The notes beneath the pieces were generated by a model. The model saw only the letters and a list, made by a program, of their open reading frames with translations, made no database searches and was not told where the DNA came from. A stretch of DNA of 53,901 bases from Candidatus Poribacteria bacterium (lineage in GTDB: Bacteria > Poribacteria > WGA-4E > WGA-3G): positions 1 through 53,901 of the forward strand of contig JAPOQK010000038.1 of the NCBI GenBank assembly GCA_026710795.1, given 5' to 3'. Below are positions 18,582 through 28,007 of this stretch, piece after piece; position 1 is the stretch's first letter, and each line of letters opens with the position of its first letter. The translations under genes and the position numbers were made by a program.

Positions 18582-19532
18582 CTACTCATCAATACTATTT
18601 AATATTTTTCCAGCAAGATGCATTGTCTTTACTGCCTCATCAAGATTTGCTGCTGGAAGTGAAACAGGTGTATCAGATTTTATACAATCAAGAAAATATC
18701 GGTTCTGATCAACGGTACCATTACTTCCTGGGTCAGTGAGTTTATGTTGCGTGCCATCACAATATACAGTGCCATGAGAGACTCCTTCAAGATATGCCGA
18801 GATGTTTTTCCCGTGAAGCTCGTATCTTTCGAGACGTGCATCTGTGGTATAGTTTGCGATGAGTTGAGCGACACAACCGTTTTCAAAGAGTATTAAGGCA
18901 GCATGAACATCCTTGTACTTTGATATAGTCCGTTTCGTGATACTGTGTACTTCCTTAACATCAGACTCAGCAATTGCACGAAGTGTATCTAAAGCATGGA
19001 TAGGGGTTTCCAAAAACATGTTATCCATTAGATGTTCTGGAAATTTACCAGATTGTGCCAAACGAGTGATGCTCTTATGGAACTCACCGACAAGTTGGGT
19101 GACATTTCCACGGGATTTTACCATATGTTTTGCTTGCAGAATAATTGGATGGAATCGTCGGTTCCATCCGACCATTGCTTTCGCACCAGTTTTCTTAGCA
19201 GTATCACGCAAATTAATTGTTTCTTCAACACTCATTCCAGGAGGCTTTTCGAGAAGCGTATTAATACCTCGTTCTAAACACGGTAGTGCAGCTTCACCGT
19301 TTAGATGTGCTGGAGTGGCAACGAAAATCGCATCAAGTGGTTCATTATCAAGCAACGATTCAATCCTCTCATAACGTTTTGAGACATTGAATGCATCACC
19401 AGTATTGTTTCGTGCACTTTCAACCGGATCACAAACTGCCACAAGATCGACATCCTCAAATTTTGTGAGGATTTGCATGTGTCCGCGTCCTCGGCTCCCA
19501 CAACCTATAACCGCAACACTAAGATCTGCCAT
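18582..19532 (-). CDS. Gfo/Idh/MocA family oxidoreductase
   Basis: This 316 aa dehydrogenase has the Rossmann motif VAVIGCGSRGRGHMQI at the N-terminus and the cofactor/catalytic Lys in LLEKPPGMSVEE. The active-site region MVGWNRRFHPI and ETPIHALDTLRAI replace the HD-type motif of inositol dehydrogenases, so it probably acts on another sugar or cyclitol, oxidising or reducing with NAD(P). It lies 11 nt downstream of the PhyH gene at 19544-20332 and 78 nt upstream of the PhyH at 17679-18503. Confidence 0.9.
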   Translation of the reverse strand: MADLSVAVIGCGSRGRGHMQILTKFEDVDLVAVCDPVESARNNTGDAFNVSKRYERIESLLDNEPLDAIFVATPAHLNGEAALPCLERGINTLLEKPPGMSVEETINLRDTAKKTGAKAMVGWNRRFHPIILQAKHMVKSRGNVTQLVGEFHKSITRLAQSGKFPEHLMDNMFLETPIHALDTLRAIAESDVKEVHSITKRTISKYKDVHAALILFENGCVAQLIANYTTDARLERYELHGKNISAYLEGVSHGTVYCDGTQHKLTDPGSNGTVDQNRYFLDCIKSDTPVSLPAANLDEAVKTMHLAGKILNSIDE

Positions 19533-19543
19533 AATTGTCTCCG

Positions 19544-20332
19544 TTAATGTCTAATGTGTGGTGCTTCCATGACTTCGCGCTGTTCTGCAGACATATCATT
19601 GATATAATCGGGATATTCAATGCGATGTGCTCCAGCACTATATGCTTGAAATCCGGGACTGAATTTATAGAGTAATGCGCGTCTTTGGTGTGCTGCCTTC
19701 CATGGGAGTGTGCCGTGAGTTAGTGTTTCTGTGAAGATAACAGCATCACCTGCTTTTACATTGATCTCATGCACCAGATTTTGGTGTTTTTCGTAACGTT
19801 TCATGTTACTTGGACAGGGTAGGTTTGCTTTGTGGCTACCGGGAATAAGAGCGAGACCACCATCCCCAGGACCTTCATCTGCCAGCATATATTCTACAAC
19901 GGTGAGTCCTGTGTAGATGCGTCCATATTTAAAGAAATATGCTTCTGAGAAATTGGGTCGTTCAATCCCGCCACCGTGTAATGTACCACCTTCTGTGCCA
20001 TTTTCCATAGCGATTAAGCCGGGTCCGTGATCAAGTCTATACTTTTGACCTAAAATTTCCTCTAAATGCGGTTTTATGTTTGGATGTATCAACAATGCGC
20101 GGAAAGGCTCACACCAAGGTTTTTCCCATGCCAACATCCCACCCATATCCATCCGATGTGCAGTTCCAGCCAATGCTTCTGAACCACCCGCCAATGAGTT
20201 CTCGCGTTCTCTCAGATTTTCTATGTGGTGGTTAATTGCCGCATTACACTGTTCCACTTCTTTGGTAGAGAGTGCATTTTCAACGATGATATAACCCGTC
20301 AGATCAAATAGATATTTTTGTTCTTCGTTCAT
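19544..20332 (-). CDS. PhyH-family protein with HxG in place of HxD
   Basis: This 262 aa protein has the PhyH layout (GDGGLALIPGSHKANL, GDAVIFTETLTHGTLPW, then RRALLYKFSP with the 2-oxoglutarate Arg). At the first metal site it reads EGGTLHGGGIERP: H119-G120-G121 instead of HxD/E. Loss of the carboxylate is characteristic of 2-oxoglutarate halogenases, but also occurs in subfamilies of unknown activity. It is the first gene of the minus-strand run with a Gfo/Idh dehydrogenase, two normal PhyH proteins and the Thr-type sulfatase-like protein. Hydroxylase activity should not be assumed. Confidence 0.85.
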   Translation of the reverse strand: MNEEQKYLFDLTGYIIVENALSTKEVEQCNAAINHHIENLRERENSLAGGSEALAGTAHRMDMGGMLAWEKPWCEPFRALLIHPNIKPHLEEILGQKYRLDHGPGLIAMENGTEGGTLHGGGIERPNFSEAYFFKYGRIYTGLTVVEYMLADEGPGDGGLALIPGSHKANLPCPSNMKRYEKHQNLVHEINVKAGDAVIFTETLTHGTLPWKAAHQRRALLYKFSPGFQAYSAGAHRIEYPDYINDMSAEQREVMEAPHIRH

Positions 20333-20702
20333 TTGTGTTTTCTCCGAGGTAGATATTGATACAATATTGTAAAAACATCGTAGACGTGTTTCTAAATGCG
20401 ACGAGTAACGGTATATTATTCATCCCCAATATCTGCTATGGGTATATGATGCTATGTATATTAGCAATCCAAAAATTGTGTGTCAAGAAAAATTGGATGT
20501 GTAGGATTTTTCGCACAACGCAATACCGAATAAATTAAACGAATTTTGAAAAATACAAAATGGAAAACGTGATGAAAAACATAAAGAATTTGCTGTCAAA
20601 TGCTTTACGAAATTCACATGGCACACATAGGTCGGAGCGAGTGATGCAATTTACGAGACTGAAACCTATAATCCATAGGTCTGATATTATATAAATTGTA
20701 AA
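20333..20702. other. Intergenic region with small-ORF remnant and repeat fragments
   Basis: The 370 bp contain, on the plus strand at 20571-20630, a frame reading DEKHKEFAVKCFTKFTWHT, homologous to the truncated ORF at 157-273. It is followed by taggtcggagcgag, a core shared with the hairpin in repeat copy A, and an acctat/ataggt palindrome near 20664-20680. No intact gene is seen; the promoter of the PhyH gene at 19544-20332 should be at its left end. Confidence 0.55.
20571..20630 (+). pseudogene. Fragment of the HK(Q/E)FAVK small-ORF family
   Basis: Twenty codons read DEKHKEFAVKCFTKFTWHT and then stop. The core HKEFAVKCFTKF aligns with HKQFAVKSFAKM of the ORF at 157-273. There is no start codon in good context. 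It shows that the small gene family occurs at least twice in the window, each time as a relic next to repeat sequence. Confidence 0.5.
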
Positions 20703-22502
20703 TTAAATACGGAAAATTTCACCTAACTTTCCGCCGAGAACACGACCAGCTCCAAGTAGACATGCAATTAGTATTAGCATCCCGATAACACCAAGTGCAC
20801 TTGCAATGTACTGTCCTTCTCCAAGTCGTTGTGACAGCACCCAAATTCCTTTTGTTATGGGATAATATTTTTCTTGTTGTGCCAAAATAAGGCTTTCACT
20901 TACCTCAAGCATGGAAAAGGAAAAAACCAAAATTGCACCTGCAAGGATGTTCGCAAAAACCAATGGTAAAGTTATTTTGTATAGTGTTCTAAGTGGTGTA
21001 GCTCCCATGTTTTGTGATGCTTCTTCGTAAGTAATGCTGGTTTGCTGGAAGCCCGCGTATATAGAACGTAACATATAAGGCAATCGTCGTACAGCATAAC
21101 CGGTAATTAATAGAAATGTAGGGTTATGTCTGGGATCAATCATTTCAATTACGCCTTCTGGTAGATTCCGTAGAATAGGTGATGTATCTGAAAAACTACC
21201 CATATAACCAAAGGCAATAGCAACCCCAGGTAATGCTAATGGCAGCATTGCAACTGCATCCAACAGGTTCTGAAATGGAAGCCGTTTCCGTGTCAGGAGG
21301 TATGCAATCGCAACACCCAATAATAGTGCTAACAAAGTGCTGAAAATACTATATTTTAGACTATTGAGAATACTTGGTAAGGTAACAGAATGTGTGAATA
21401 CCTCTCTATAGTGTTCAAATGTATAAGATTGTGGAAGCACGGTCATATTCCATTTGCCTACATCAGGTGTCAGAGAAACCAAAATAACACTGATGTGCGG
21501 TAGCAAAGCAATAAATGTCAATCCACCAATAAACAGGTATATGATAGTTCGCATCATTAAATTAGCATCAGTTTCTCGGGTGGTTACATGTCCACGTCCA
21601 AGCATCTCATAATGCTTAGTGCCAGTCCACTTCTTAGAGGCATAGAATGCAAAAGCCGTCAACACTATTACAAGAACTACAAGTGCGTATCCCATTGGAT
21701 TTAGGTTAGCATTACTTACAAGGCGGAAGATTTCAACTGCAATTACTTCGTTATAATTGAAGATGAGAGGGGTTCCAAGGTCTGTGAATGCCCAAATAAA
21801 AACGAGAATTGCACCAGCGAAGTACCCTGGCATCATCAACGGCAACGTTATACTGCGGAATATTTGGAAACGAGATGCACCAAGATTCTCAGCCGCCTCC
21901 TCCAGACTCGGGTCTACATTCGATAAGGCAGCGACGATATTTAGATACATTATCGGATATAGGTGTAATGTTGACAATAGGACAACACCCCAAAATCCAC
22001 CTTCAAACCAATCAATCGTCGCATTGAGATCCATCAAACCAAGTTTCACGAGGAACATGTTTATACTACCGTATTGTCCGAAGAACTTTTGCATCCCGAT
22101 CGCACCTACAAAAGGTGGCATGATCATTGGAATTAGGATGATAGAACGGAGAATATTACGACCCGGATACCTAAACCGCGTAAGAAAATAGGCAAGCGGT
22201 AAACTTATGATACTTGTCATTAGTGTGACAACTACACCGATATTGAAACTATTGATAACCAATTCCCTCTTGTTGGGATCCGTTATCATCAGTTTAAAAT
22301 ATGTTAGGTCAAATCTATTGTTAATCCAAAATGATTCTTTAAAGACATATAGCAGTGGATAAATTAGGAATAATACAAAGAATAAGGTTGTCAGACTGAG
22401 GATAAGTGTAACAGATGGGGTTAGATCATATTTTCTCTTTAATTTCTCAATTATGGAAAGGTTATTTAGTAAGTGATTAGTTTCCTCTTGACGATTGAAC
22501 AT
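20703..22502 (-). CDS. Fused ABC transporter permease, iron(III)/spermidine-putrescine type
   Basis: This 599 aa inner-membrane protein has about twelve membrane segments in two homologous halves. Each half carries a BPD_transp_1 EAA loop that docks on the ATPase: EEAAENLGASRFQIFRSITL (201-220) and EEASQNMGATPLRTLYKITL (493-512). Fusion of two permease domains at this length is typical of FbpB/SfuB ferric iron importers, which work with a periplasmic binding protein and an ATPase. Neither partner is in the window; upstream is a repeat-filled spacer, so the operon may be split or the other genes lie elsewhere. Confidence 0.9.
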   Translation of the reverse strand: MFNRQEETNHLLNNLSIIEKLKRKYDLTPSVTLILSLTTLFFVLFLIYPLLYVFKESFWINNRFDLTYFKLMITDPNKRELVINSFNIGVVVTLMTSIISLPLAYFLTRFRYPGRNILRSIILIPMIMPPFVGAIGMQKFFGQYGSINMFLVKLGLMDLNATIDWFEGGFWGVVLLSTLHLYPIMYLNIVAALSNVDPSLEEAAENLGASRFQIFRSITLPLMMPGYFAGAILVFIWAFTDLGTPLIFNYNEVIAVEIFRLVSNANLNPMGYALVVLVIVLTAFAFYASKKWTGTKHYEMLGRGHVTTRETDANLMMRTIIYLFIGGLTFIALLPHISVILVSLTPDVGKWNMTVLPQSYTFEHYREVFTHSVTLPSILNSLKYSIFSTLLALLLGVAIAYLLTRKRLPFQNLLDAVAMLPLALPGVAIAFGYMGSFSDTSPILRNLPEGVIEMIDPRHNPTFLLITGYAVRRLPYMLRSIYAGFQQTSITYEEASQNMGATPLRTLYKITLPLVFANILAGAILVFSFSMLEVSESLILAQQEKYYPITKGIWVLSQRLGEGQYIASALGVIGMLILIACLLGAGRVLGGKLGEIFRI

Positions 22503-23365
22503 ACTTTCTCCAAATATAGAGTAACAATATATAGTGAATAATGCCTTTTAAATTATACCTTGAATTACATTGAATTGCACCTATTTTGATTATTTTCCCA
22601 AAGAATATTGCCATGATTGATTGTTGACATGTTTCAATTTTGACACACATGTTCCCTATTAGTCCGTTGTATGTTTAACTAATTTCATCATTAATTTAAT
22701 GCTCTATACCACAGGTACTATAGTTTGGACAGTTTTAGACTTTTTGTTGAGTTCTCAAGGATTATCTATTTATTTGCGAATTTTCTTAAGGATCGAAACT
22801 CATAAAAAAGAATGTTTGATACATAGCTGAGCAGCCCCAGCAGGGTGGAATATGTATAGAACATGAAATCCCCCAGACACAAAGCCCCAGCGGGGTGACA
22901 GGTGAAAAAACAAAACTAGTTAGGATACATAGTGGTTCATTGAACCAGTTTCAGAGAACTATTAAAATTGTTCAAACTATAGTCAGTTACAATACAAATA
23001 ATACTTACAATATCAATACTTAATCCATAAACTATGCCATCAATATTAGATAAACAGATATAGTGAATACTTGTATTATATCTTGTGGCATCAATATTGC
23101 TCTATTAACTTTACAACTTGATTTGAAACCAGAAAAAAGTTTATCCGTTTTGTATTGCAACACTTTTGTAACATTTTACTATGATAGCTAAGAGTGTCAG
23201 TTATAGAAACAAACTTTGAGTTTGTAATTGTGTGTCACTAAAAGATATGAATGAGAATAATAAATACTTTTTCAACTGATGAAATACAGACCTTTTACTT
23301 AGTTACTATATGTGATGTATTTATATATGTACATTACAAAAATAGGTTTGTGGGAGACATATTAT
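22503..23365. other. 863 bp AT-rich spacer with MITE-like element
   Basis: No convincing gene is seen. The region holds an inverted-repeat-bounded element (22714-22987) with two CCCCAGC(A/G)GGGTG palindromes, and then about 330 bp of AT-rich sequence. Promoters for the fused permease (left end) and possibly for the small membrane protein (right end) are expected here. Confidence 0.55.
22714..22987. repeat. MITE-like element with ~20 bp terminal inverted repeats
   Basis: The left end (22714-22737, actatagtttggacagtttt core) and right end (22964-22987, aaaattgttcaaactatagt core) are inverted copies with about two mismatches in 20. The ~230 bp interior is non-coding and contains the CCCCAGC palindromes at 22832-22847 and 22883-22898. 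Size, terminal inverted repeats and lack of coding fit a miniature inverted-repeat element; target-site duplications were not resolved by eye. Confidence 0.5.
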
Positions 23366-23503
23366 ATGTTTAACGTAATTCTGCTAGGTGGTATTGGCTC
23401 CATAATGGGAGTTGGTGCAGGATACTTAATCCTGAATGCAGTTTTTGCGGGAGTTCAACATATCGCCAAGCCAAACCTCGATTCAATAAAAACAAAAAAG
23501 TAG
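23366..23503 (+). CDS. Small single-span membrane protein, unknown
   Basis: I choose the ATG at 23366 (45 aa), preceded by ggga at about 23352, over the in-frame ATG at 23312. Residues 3-30 form one Gly-rich hydrophobic segment (VILLGGIGSIMGVGAG), followed by a basic tail ending KTKK. The Gly-rich stretch weakly resembles the end of branched-chain amino acid permeases, so it could be a gene remnant instead of a functional peptide. It lies 98 bp upstream of the endonuclease V gene. Confidence 0.35.
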   Translation: MFNVILLGGIGSIMGVGAGYLILNAVFAGVQHIAKPNLDSIKTKK

Positions 23504-23601
23504 TATAATATACTTGATGAATTTATTTATCATAGAATATTGAACTTCTGATGTAGGAACCCAGATATGCCAGAATATGTGGAGAGAATGGAAATAGCGA
23601 T

Positions 23602-24294
23602 ATGCAGTATCAAAACCTCCACTCTTGGCATGTCACAACAAAAGAAGCACGACAACTTCAGGATAAGTTACGCAATAAGTTAATTCAGAAAGATCAGTTT
23701 ACGGAAATTAGGACAATAGCTGGTGTTGATGTAGGACACAGAAACGACATCGCTCTTGCATCTGTGGTAGTCCTAAACTATCCCGATTTACAAATAGTAG
23801 ATGGGGTAGTTGCTGAAAGTCGTGTGAATTTCCCGTATATACCGGGATACCTATCCTTTCGCGAAATACCACCGCTTCTGGTGGCTTTCGCGCGCCTTCA
23901 AACTGAACCTGATTTAATAATAGTAGATGGACAAGGAATTGCACATCCAAGACGGTTTGGACTTGCGTGTCACCTTGGATTGATTTTAGATGTACCGACG
24001 ATAGGCTGTGCTAAGTCTCGTCTATGTGGAGAATATATTGAACCTGACATAGAAAAAGGTTCATTCTCGCACATATTAGATAAGGACGAGATCATTGGTG
24101 TTGCACTTCGTACACGCACAAACGTTAACGTAGTCTATGTCTCTATCGGACACCGAATTTCACTGGATTCGGCTCGTATAATAACAATGTCATGTTGTCC
24201 AAAATACCGCTTACCCGAAACAACCCGTTACGCACACAAAGCCGCATCGGGTGAAATTCCTGAAAAGGTAATATATGTAAAGGAGGATGGATAA
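23602..24294 (+). CDS. nfi: Endonuclease V (deoxyinosine 3' endonuclease)
   Basis: This 230 aa repair enzyme nicks DNA one base 3' of deoxyinosine. Catalytic acids are visible: D43 in AGVDVG, E88 in FPYIPGYLSFRE and D109 in IVDGQGIAHPRRFG. The wedge motif RVNFPYIPG and the C-terminal GHRISL/YRLPETTRYAH are the expected ones. The length is normal. It stands alone on the plus strand, 112 bp before the unknown gene at 24407. Confidence 0.94.
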   Translation: MQYQNLHSWHVTTKEARQLQDKLRNKLIQKDQFTEIRTIAGVDVGHRNDIALASVVVLNYPDLQIVDGVVAESRVNFPYIPGYLSFREIPPLLVAFARLQTEPDLIIVDGQGIAHPRRFGLACHLGLILDVPTIGCAKSRLCGEYIEPDIEKGSFSHILDKDEIIGVALRTRTNVNVVYVSIGHRISLDSARIITMSCCPKYRLPETTRYAHKAASGEIPEKVIYVKEDG

Positions 24295-24406
24295 GTTCCT
24301 ATTACTAATCTAATGGATGACAAAATACAAGGACTAATATAAACTTATCACTATGTGATTCGTCAAAACAATCTAACATTTAATTCTAAACCGATAGATA
24401 ATAAAA

Positions 24407-25210
24407 GTGAACAAGAAAATCCCGCTACATTGGTCTTTTGACTACAATCAAGGTGCTCAAAAACCTGACTATGCACAGGAATTGATAAAATTACTTCAGT
24501 GGTATGAGGCACCAGTTACTTCAGATGATGTAGATGAAGTTTCCACTCAACATAAAAGGCATGTATATCAGATTTTACCAAATTACTGGAGAGGATATAA
24601 CAGAAAGAACAATCAGGATGAATTAGTCAGTATTGGAGAAGTAGTAGTTGACCGTGAACTGGAAAACGGTGATATTTGGGAATATAATGTTCACTACAGA
24701 AATGAAACTAACGGTGAGAATATAAAATTCCACTTTAGCTGTCGTGATGAGATTTATCGTCCACTGCACGAAGATTGGCATGTGGACGTTCATAACAGTT
24801 GCATTGATTCATATTCCAAATTATCTTGGGATGGAGATTTTACATCAGATTCTGAAATTCAACTTCGCATCCATAATACTAAAATTAATGCTGGAAAGGT
24901 CGAGAATAATCTACCAATTACGTGCAATTGGACACTCTTTGATGTGTTTCCTGCTCTCATAAATGAAAATAAAAAGATAGAAGAATACGTTGACATTGCT
25001 ATACTTGATGACCTTGAACAACTCAGACCAAAATGTAGAATCGGATATCTTGATACAATAGAATACCCGATACCGCTTGAGGGTTATTTTCTATACGGTA
25101 CAGGTTTATTACCATCATATTGGTGGGTTGATGCATACGGAAACACGGTTATTGTTTCTTCTGTCTTTGAGACATTGGTGTTAAAAGAGATAACGGTGGA
25201 TACCGCATGA
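24407..25210 (+). CDS. Unknown protein coupled to a sulfatase
   Basis: This 267 aa protein starts with GTG and has no signal peptide or membrane segment. It is rich in Trp, Asp and His, with segments such as HWSFDYNQGAQKP, YHEDWHVD-like EDWHVDVHNSC, and GYFLYGTGLLPSYWWVDAYGN near the end. The C-terminal half looks like beta strands with aromatic residues, possibly a substrate-binding sandwich. Its stop overlaps the sulfatase ATG (ATGA at 25207-25210), so the two are translated together and probably act on the same substrate. No family recognised. Confidence 0.6.
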   Translation: MNKKIPLHWSFDYNQGAQKPDYAQELIKLLQWYEAPVTSDDVDEVSTQHKRHVYQILPNYWRGYNRKNNQDELVSIGEVVVDRELENGDIWEYNVHYRNETNGENIKFHFSCRDEIYRPLHEDWHVDVHNSCIDSYSKLSWDGDFTSDSEIQLRIHNTKINAGKVENNLPITCNWTLFDVFPALINENKKIEEYVDIAILDDLEQLRPKCRIGYLDTIEYPIPLEGYFLYGTGLLPSYWWVDAYGNTVIVSSVFETLVLKEITVDTA

Positions 25211-26631
25211 ACAAACGTCCCAATATTCTCTTTATCAACACAGATCAGCATTCTTGGGATGCTATTTCTGCTTATGGAAATCCGTATCTACATACACCGA
25301 ATATTGATTTACTTCATCAAAACGGTATATCATTCAGCAAATCGTACTGTACTGATCCGGTATGTGCAGCTGCCAGATCCAGTTGGGCAACAGGTTTATA
25401 TACTTCTGAAACAGGAGTGCCATTCAACGGCGGACAGTTACATACAGAAATAACTGATATTGGACAAGTTCTTAGGTCTGGTGAATATAAGGTCTTCCAT
25501 TGCGGTAAATGGCATGTGCCGGGTCGAGATGTACGCGAAAGTTTTGATGTGCTTTATTACGGTAAAGACCATATCGGTGCTGGTGGTGCAGCATATTACG
25601 ATTCTGCATCTACACATGCAGTCATAGATTTTCTCACAAGTTATGATGAAAGTGAACCGTTTTATTTACAAATTGGATATATCGATCCACATGACGTGTG
25701 TGAGTATTTACATAACCATGAGGAGAAAAGAATGCCCAATCCAATAGAACAAGGCATACTCTCGGAAGATGAATTACCGCCTCTACCGGAAAACTTCAAC
25801 TATGATGAAAGAGAAACGGTACTTCATCGAGTATGTAGACGTGTTGATGATGCCCTGATACATTCACGTATATTAAAGGCAGTTCAGGATTGGGACGACT
25901 TACATTGGAGATACTTTAGGTGGAACTACTATAGGTTTATTGAAAAAGTCGATGCTGAAATTGGAAGAATTCTATCGGTATTGCAGCAAACCTATCTCTG
26001 TGATAACACGTTGGTTATCTTTAGTGCAGACCACGGAGAGGCGTGTGGAAGTCATCAAATGTTTCAGAAATTTGCACTTTACGAAGAGAGTGTACGTGTT
26101 CCGTTCATCGTTTCATGTTTAGGAGATGGAATTACTGTTGAGAAAGATCAATTTGATGACACACATTTTGTCTCAGGGGTTGACCTTTTACCTACTGTCT
26201 GTGATTATGCCAGAGTGGATATACCTGAAGGATGTCAAGGAAGGAGTCTACGTCCATTGGCAGAGGGAGCAGATATTTCTTGGCGCGAATTTGCCTTCAT
26301 TGAAAGCAATTATTGGGGACGTGCAATTGTCACTGACGAATATAAATTCATAACGGAATATATTCCAAAAGTGACAGAGGATTTTATACCACCCGGTCCA
26401 GATAATGAACAACTTGGACTAATCCAGTTGTTTGATAGACAGAACGTTCCAGGAGAAACTGTAAATCTTGCCTATGAACCAAGATATCAGGACGTCATAA
26501 AGGAAAATAGAAAACAACTCCTTGATCAAGAAAGTAAACTTAACAGACAACAGATTGTAAATCATAACCCGCAAAGAGTTATAACAAATTGGGGTAAACG
26601 TGTGCGGGAATATTGGGAAAATGGTAAATAG
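25207..26631 (+). CDS. Type I sulfatase
   Basis: This 474 aa protein has the N-terminal metal site INTDQHSWDAISAYGNP (D13) and the formylglycine motif PVCAAARSSWATG with C53 in C-x-A-x-R, an accepted variant of CxPxR. The second metal site is VIFSADHGEACGSHQMF. There is no signal peptide, so it may be cytoplasmic or exported by another route. It overlaps the upstream unknown gene by four bases and lies 41 bp before the aminotransferase gene. Likely substrate: a sulfated sugar or small sulfate ester. Confidence 0.92.
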   Translation: MNKRPNILFINTDQHSWDAISAYGNPYLHTPNIDLLHQNGISFSKSYCTDPVCAAARSSWATGLYTSETGVPFNGGQLHTEITDIGQVLRSGEYKVFHCGKWHVPGRDVRESFDVLYYGKDHIGAGGAAYYDSASTHAVIDFLTSYDESEPFYLQIGYIDPHDVCEYLHNHEEKRMPNPIEQGILSEDELPPLPENFNYDERETVLHRVCRRVDDALIHSRILKAVQDWDDLHWRYFRWNYYRFIEKVDAEIGRILSVLQQTYLCDNTLVIFSADHGEACGSHQMFQKFALYEESVRVPFIVSCLGDGITVEKDQFDDTHFVSGVDLLPTVCDYARVDIPEGCQGRSLRPLAEGADISWREFAFIESNYWGRAIVTDEYKFITEYIPKVTEDFIPPGPDNEQLGLIQLFDRQNVPGETVNLAYEPRYQDVIKENRKQLLDQESKLNRQQIVNHNPQRVITNWGKRVREYWENGK

Positions 26632-26672
26632 AATACACCATATACATTCATAACATAATCAGGATAAGAAAG

Positions 26673-27848
26673 ATGAATATATTTTCAAAACGTATAAATC
26701 GGCTTCCACCATACATGTTCGGCAAACTCAAACAGTTGACGTATGAACGACGGCAACAAGGAATAGATATCATTGATTTGGGGATGGGAAATCCAAATCA
26801 ACCGACTCCCCAACCGATTATTGATAAATTAACAGAGGCTGCACAAGAACTCCGTAATCACCGTTATTCTGCCTCTCGTGGAATATATAATTTTCGGAGA
26901 GAAATAAGTTGGCACTATGAGAGAAAATTCGGTGTAGACATTGACCCGAACGAAGAGGCAATTTCTGTTATAGGCACAAAAGAGGGACTTGGACATCTCG
27001 CTTTAGCTTTAATAGATGAGGGTGACTTGGCATTGGTGCCTAATCCAACGTTCCCTATCCATATGTATAGTGTTGTCCTTGCAGGTGGAAGTGTTGTTAG
27101 CATCCCACTATCTGAAGAAAATGATTTTGTTCCCTCACTTACTGAGATTACACGGGATATCTGGCCAAGACCTAAAGTGTTGATATTGAGTTTTCCACAC
27201 AATCCGACCGGTGCTGTCGTGGAATTAGATTTCTTTGAGGAAGTAGTCGCTTTTGCTAAACAACAGGAAATGATTGTTATCCACGATTTGGCTTATGCTG
27301 ACATTGTTTTCGATGGATTTAAGGCACCGAGTTTCTTACAGGCAAAAGGTGCAAAGGATGTTGGTGTAGAATTCATATCACTCTCTAAATCATATAATAT
27401 GGCAGGTTGGCGATGCGGTTTTGCCGCAGGAAATCGTGACATTATTGAGGCACTCGCACGGATAAAAGGTTATTACGATTATGGAATTTTCGCTCCAATA
27501 CAGGTGGCAGCAATAATGGCACTACGGACACCTGAGGATGTCGTTACCGAGAACGCTGATATTTATTGTAAACGACGTGATGTGCTTGTTGAAGGGTTAA
27601 ACCGTATGGGATGGAAAGTGTCAAAACCGAAAGCATCAATGTTTGTCTGGGCACCGATCCCCGAAGCATGGCAGCATCTTAACTCTCTGGACTTTGCAAT
27701 GAAATTACTGAATGAGGCAGAAGTATGTGTCTCACCGGGTGCTGGGTTTGGACACAACGGTGAGGGTTATATCCGTATTGCCCTCGTGGAAAATGAGGAT
27801 AGGATTCGACAAGCATTACGCCAAATTCGCAGGGCATTGTTTGGATAA
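26673..27848 (+). CDS. alaC: Class I aminotransferase, AlaC (glutamate-pyruvate) type
   Basis: This 391 aa PLP enzyme is collinear with E. coli AlaC: RINRLPPYMFGKLKQL, IDLGMGNPNQPTP, YSASRGIYNFRR, GTKEGLGHLALAL, NPTGAVVELDFFEEVV, VIHDLAYADIVFDG, the PLP lysine in SLSKSYNMAGWRCGF, and KLLNEAEVCVSPGAGFG. AlaC makes alanine from pyruvate and glutamate. LL-diaminopimelate aminotransferase (DapL) is related and would suit the presence of lysA, but the motifs favour AlaC. It is plus-strand, after the sulfatase. Confidence 0.9.
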   Translation: MNIFSKRINRLPPYMFGKLKQLTYERRQQGIDIIDLGMGNPNQPTPQPIIDKLTEAAQELRNHRYSASRGIYNFRREISWHYERKFGVDIDPNEEAISVIGTKEGLGHLALALIDEGDLALVPNPTFPIHMYSVVLAGGSVVSIPLSEENDFVPSLTEITRDIWPRPKVLILSFPHNPTGAVVELDFFEEVVAFAKQQEMIVIHDLAYADIVFDGFKAPSFLQAKGAKDVGVEFISLSKSYNMAGWRCGFAAGNRDIIEALARIKGYYDYGIFAPIQVAAIMALRTPEDVVTENADIYCKRRDVLVEGLNRMGWKVSKPKASMFVWAPIPEAWQHLNSLDFAMKLLNEAEVCVSPGAGFGHNGEGYIRIALVENEDRIRQALRQIRRALFG

Positions 27849-27863
27849 CGATTAATCTATATG

Positions 27864-27918
27864 TATACAAATTATACATATCAGTCTGGATATGTATAGA
27901 AAATGCGAAAAAGTATAC
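27864..27918 (+). repeat. 55 bp perfect direct repeat, left copy, flanking the Fic gene
   Basis: The 55 nt are identical to 29151-29205, 1287 bp downstream. Inside is a palindrome (27873-27898; arms tatacatatc and gatatgtata around agtctg). A third half-site, gatatgtatac, follows at 27930-27940. The two copies bracket exactly the Fic gene. They may be operators for the Fic C-terminal winged helix, recombination sites, or a repeat into which the gene was inserted. Confidence 0.9.
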
Positions 27919-28007
27919 GTGTCCAGATAGATATGTATACTTTGTATATATATCAACACCTATATATATATCATAATCAAAAACAGTACAAGTCTGATTA
28001 TCTATAG

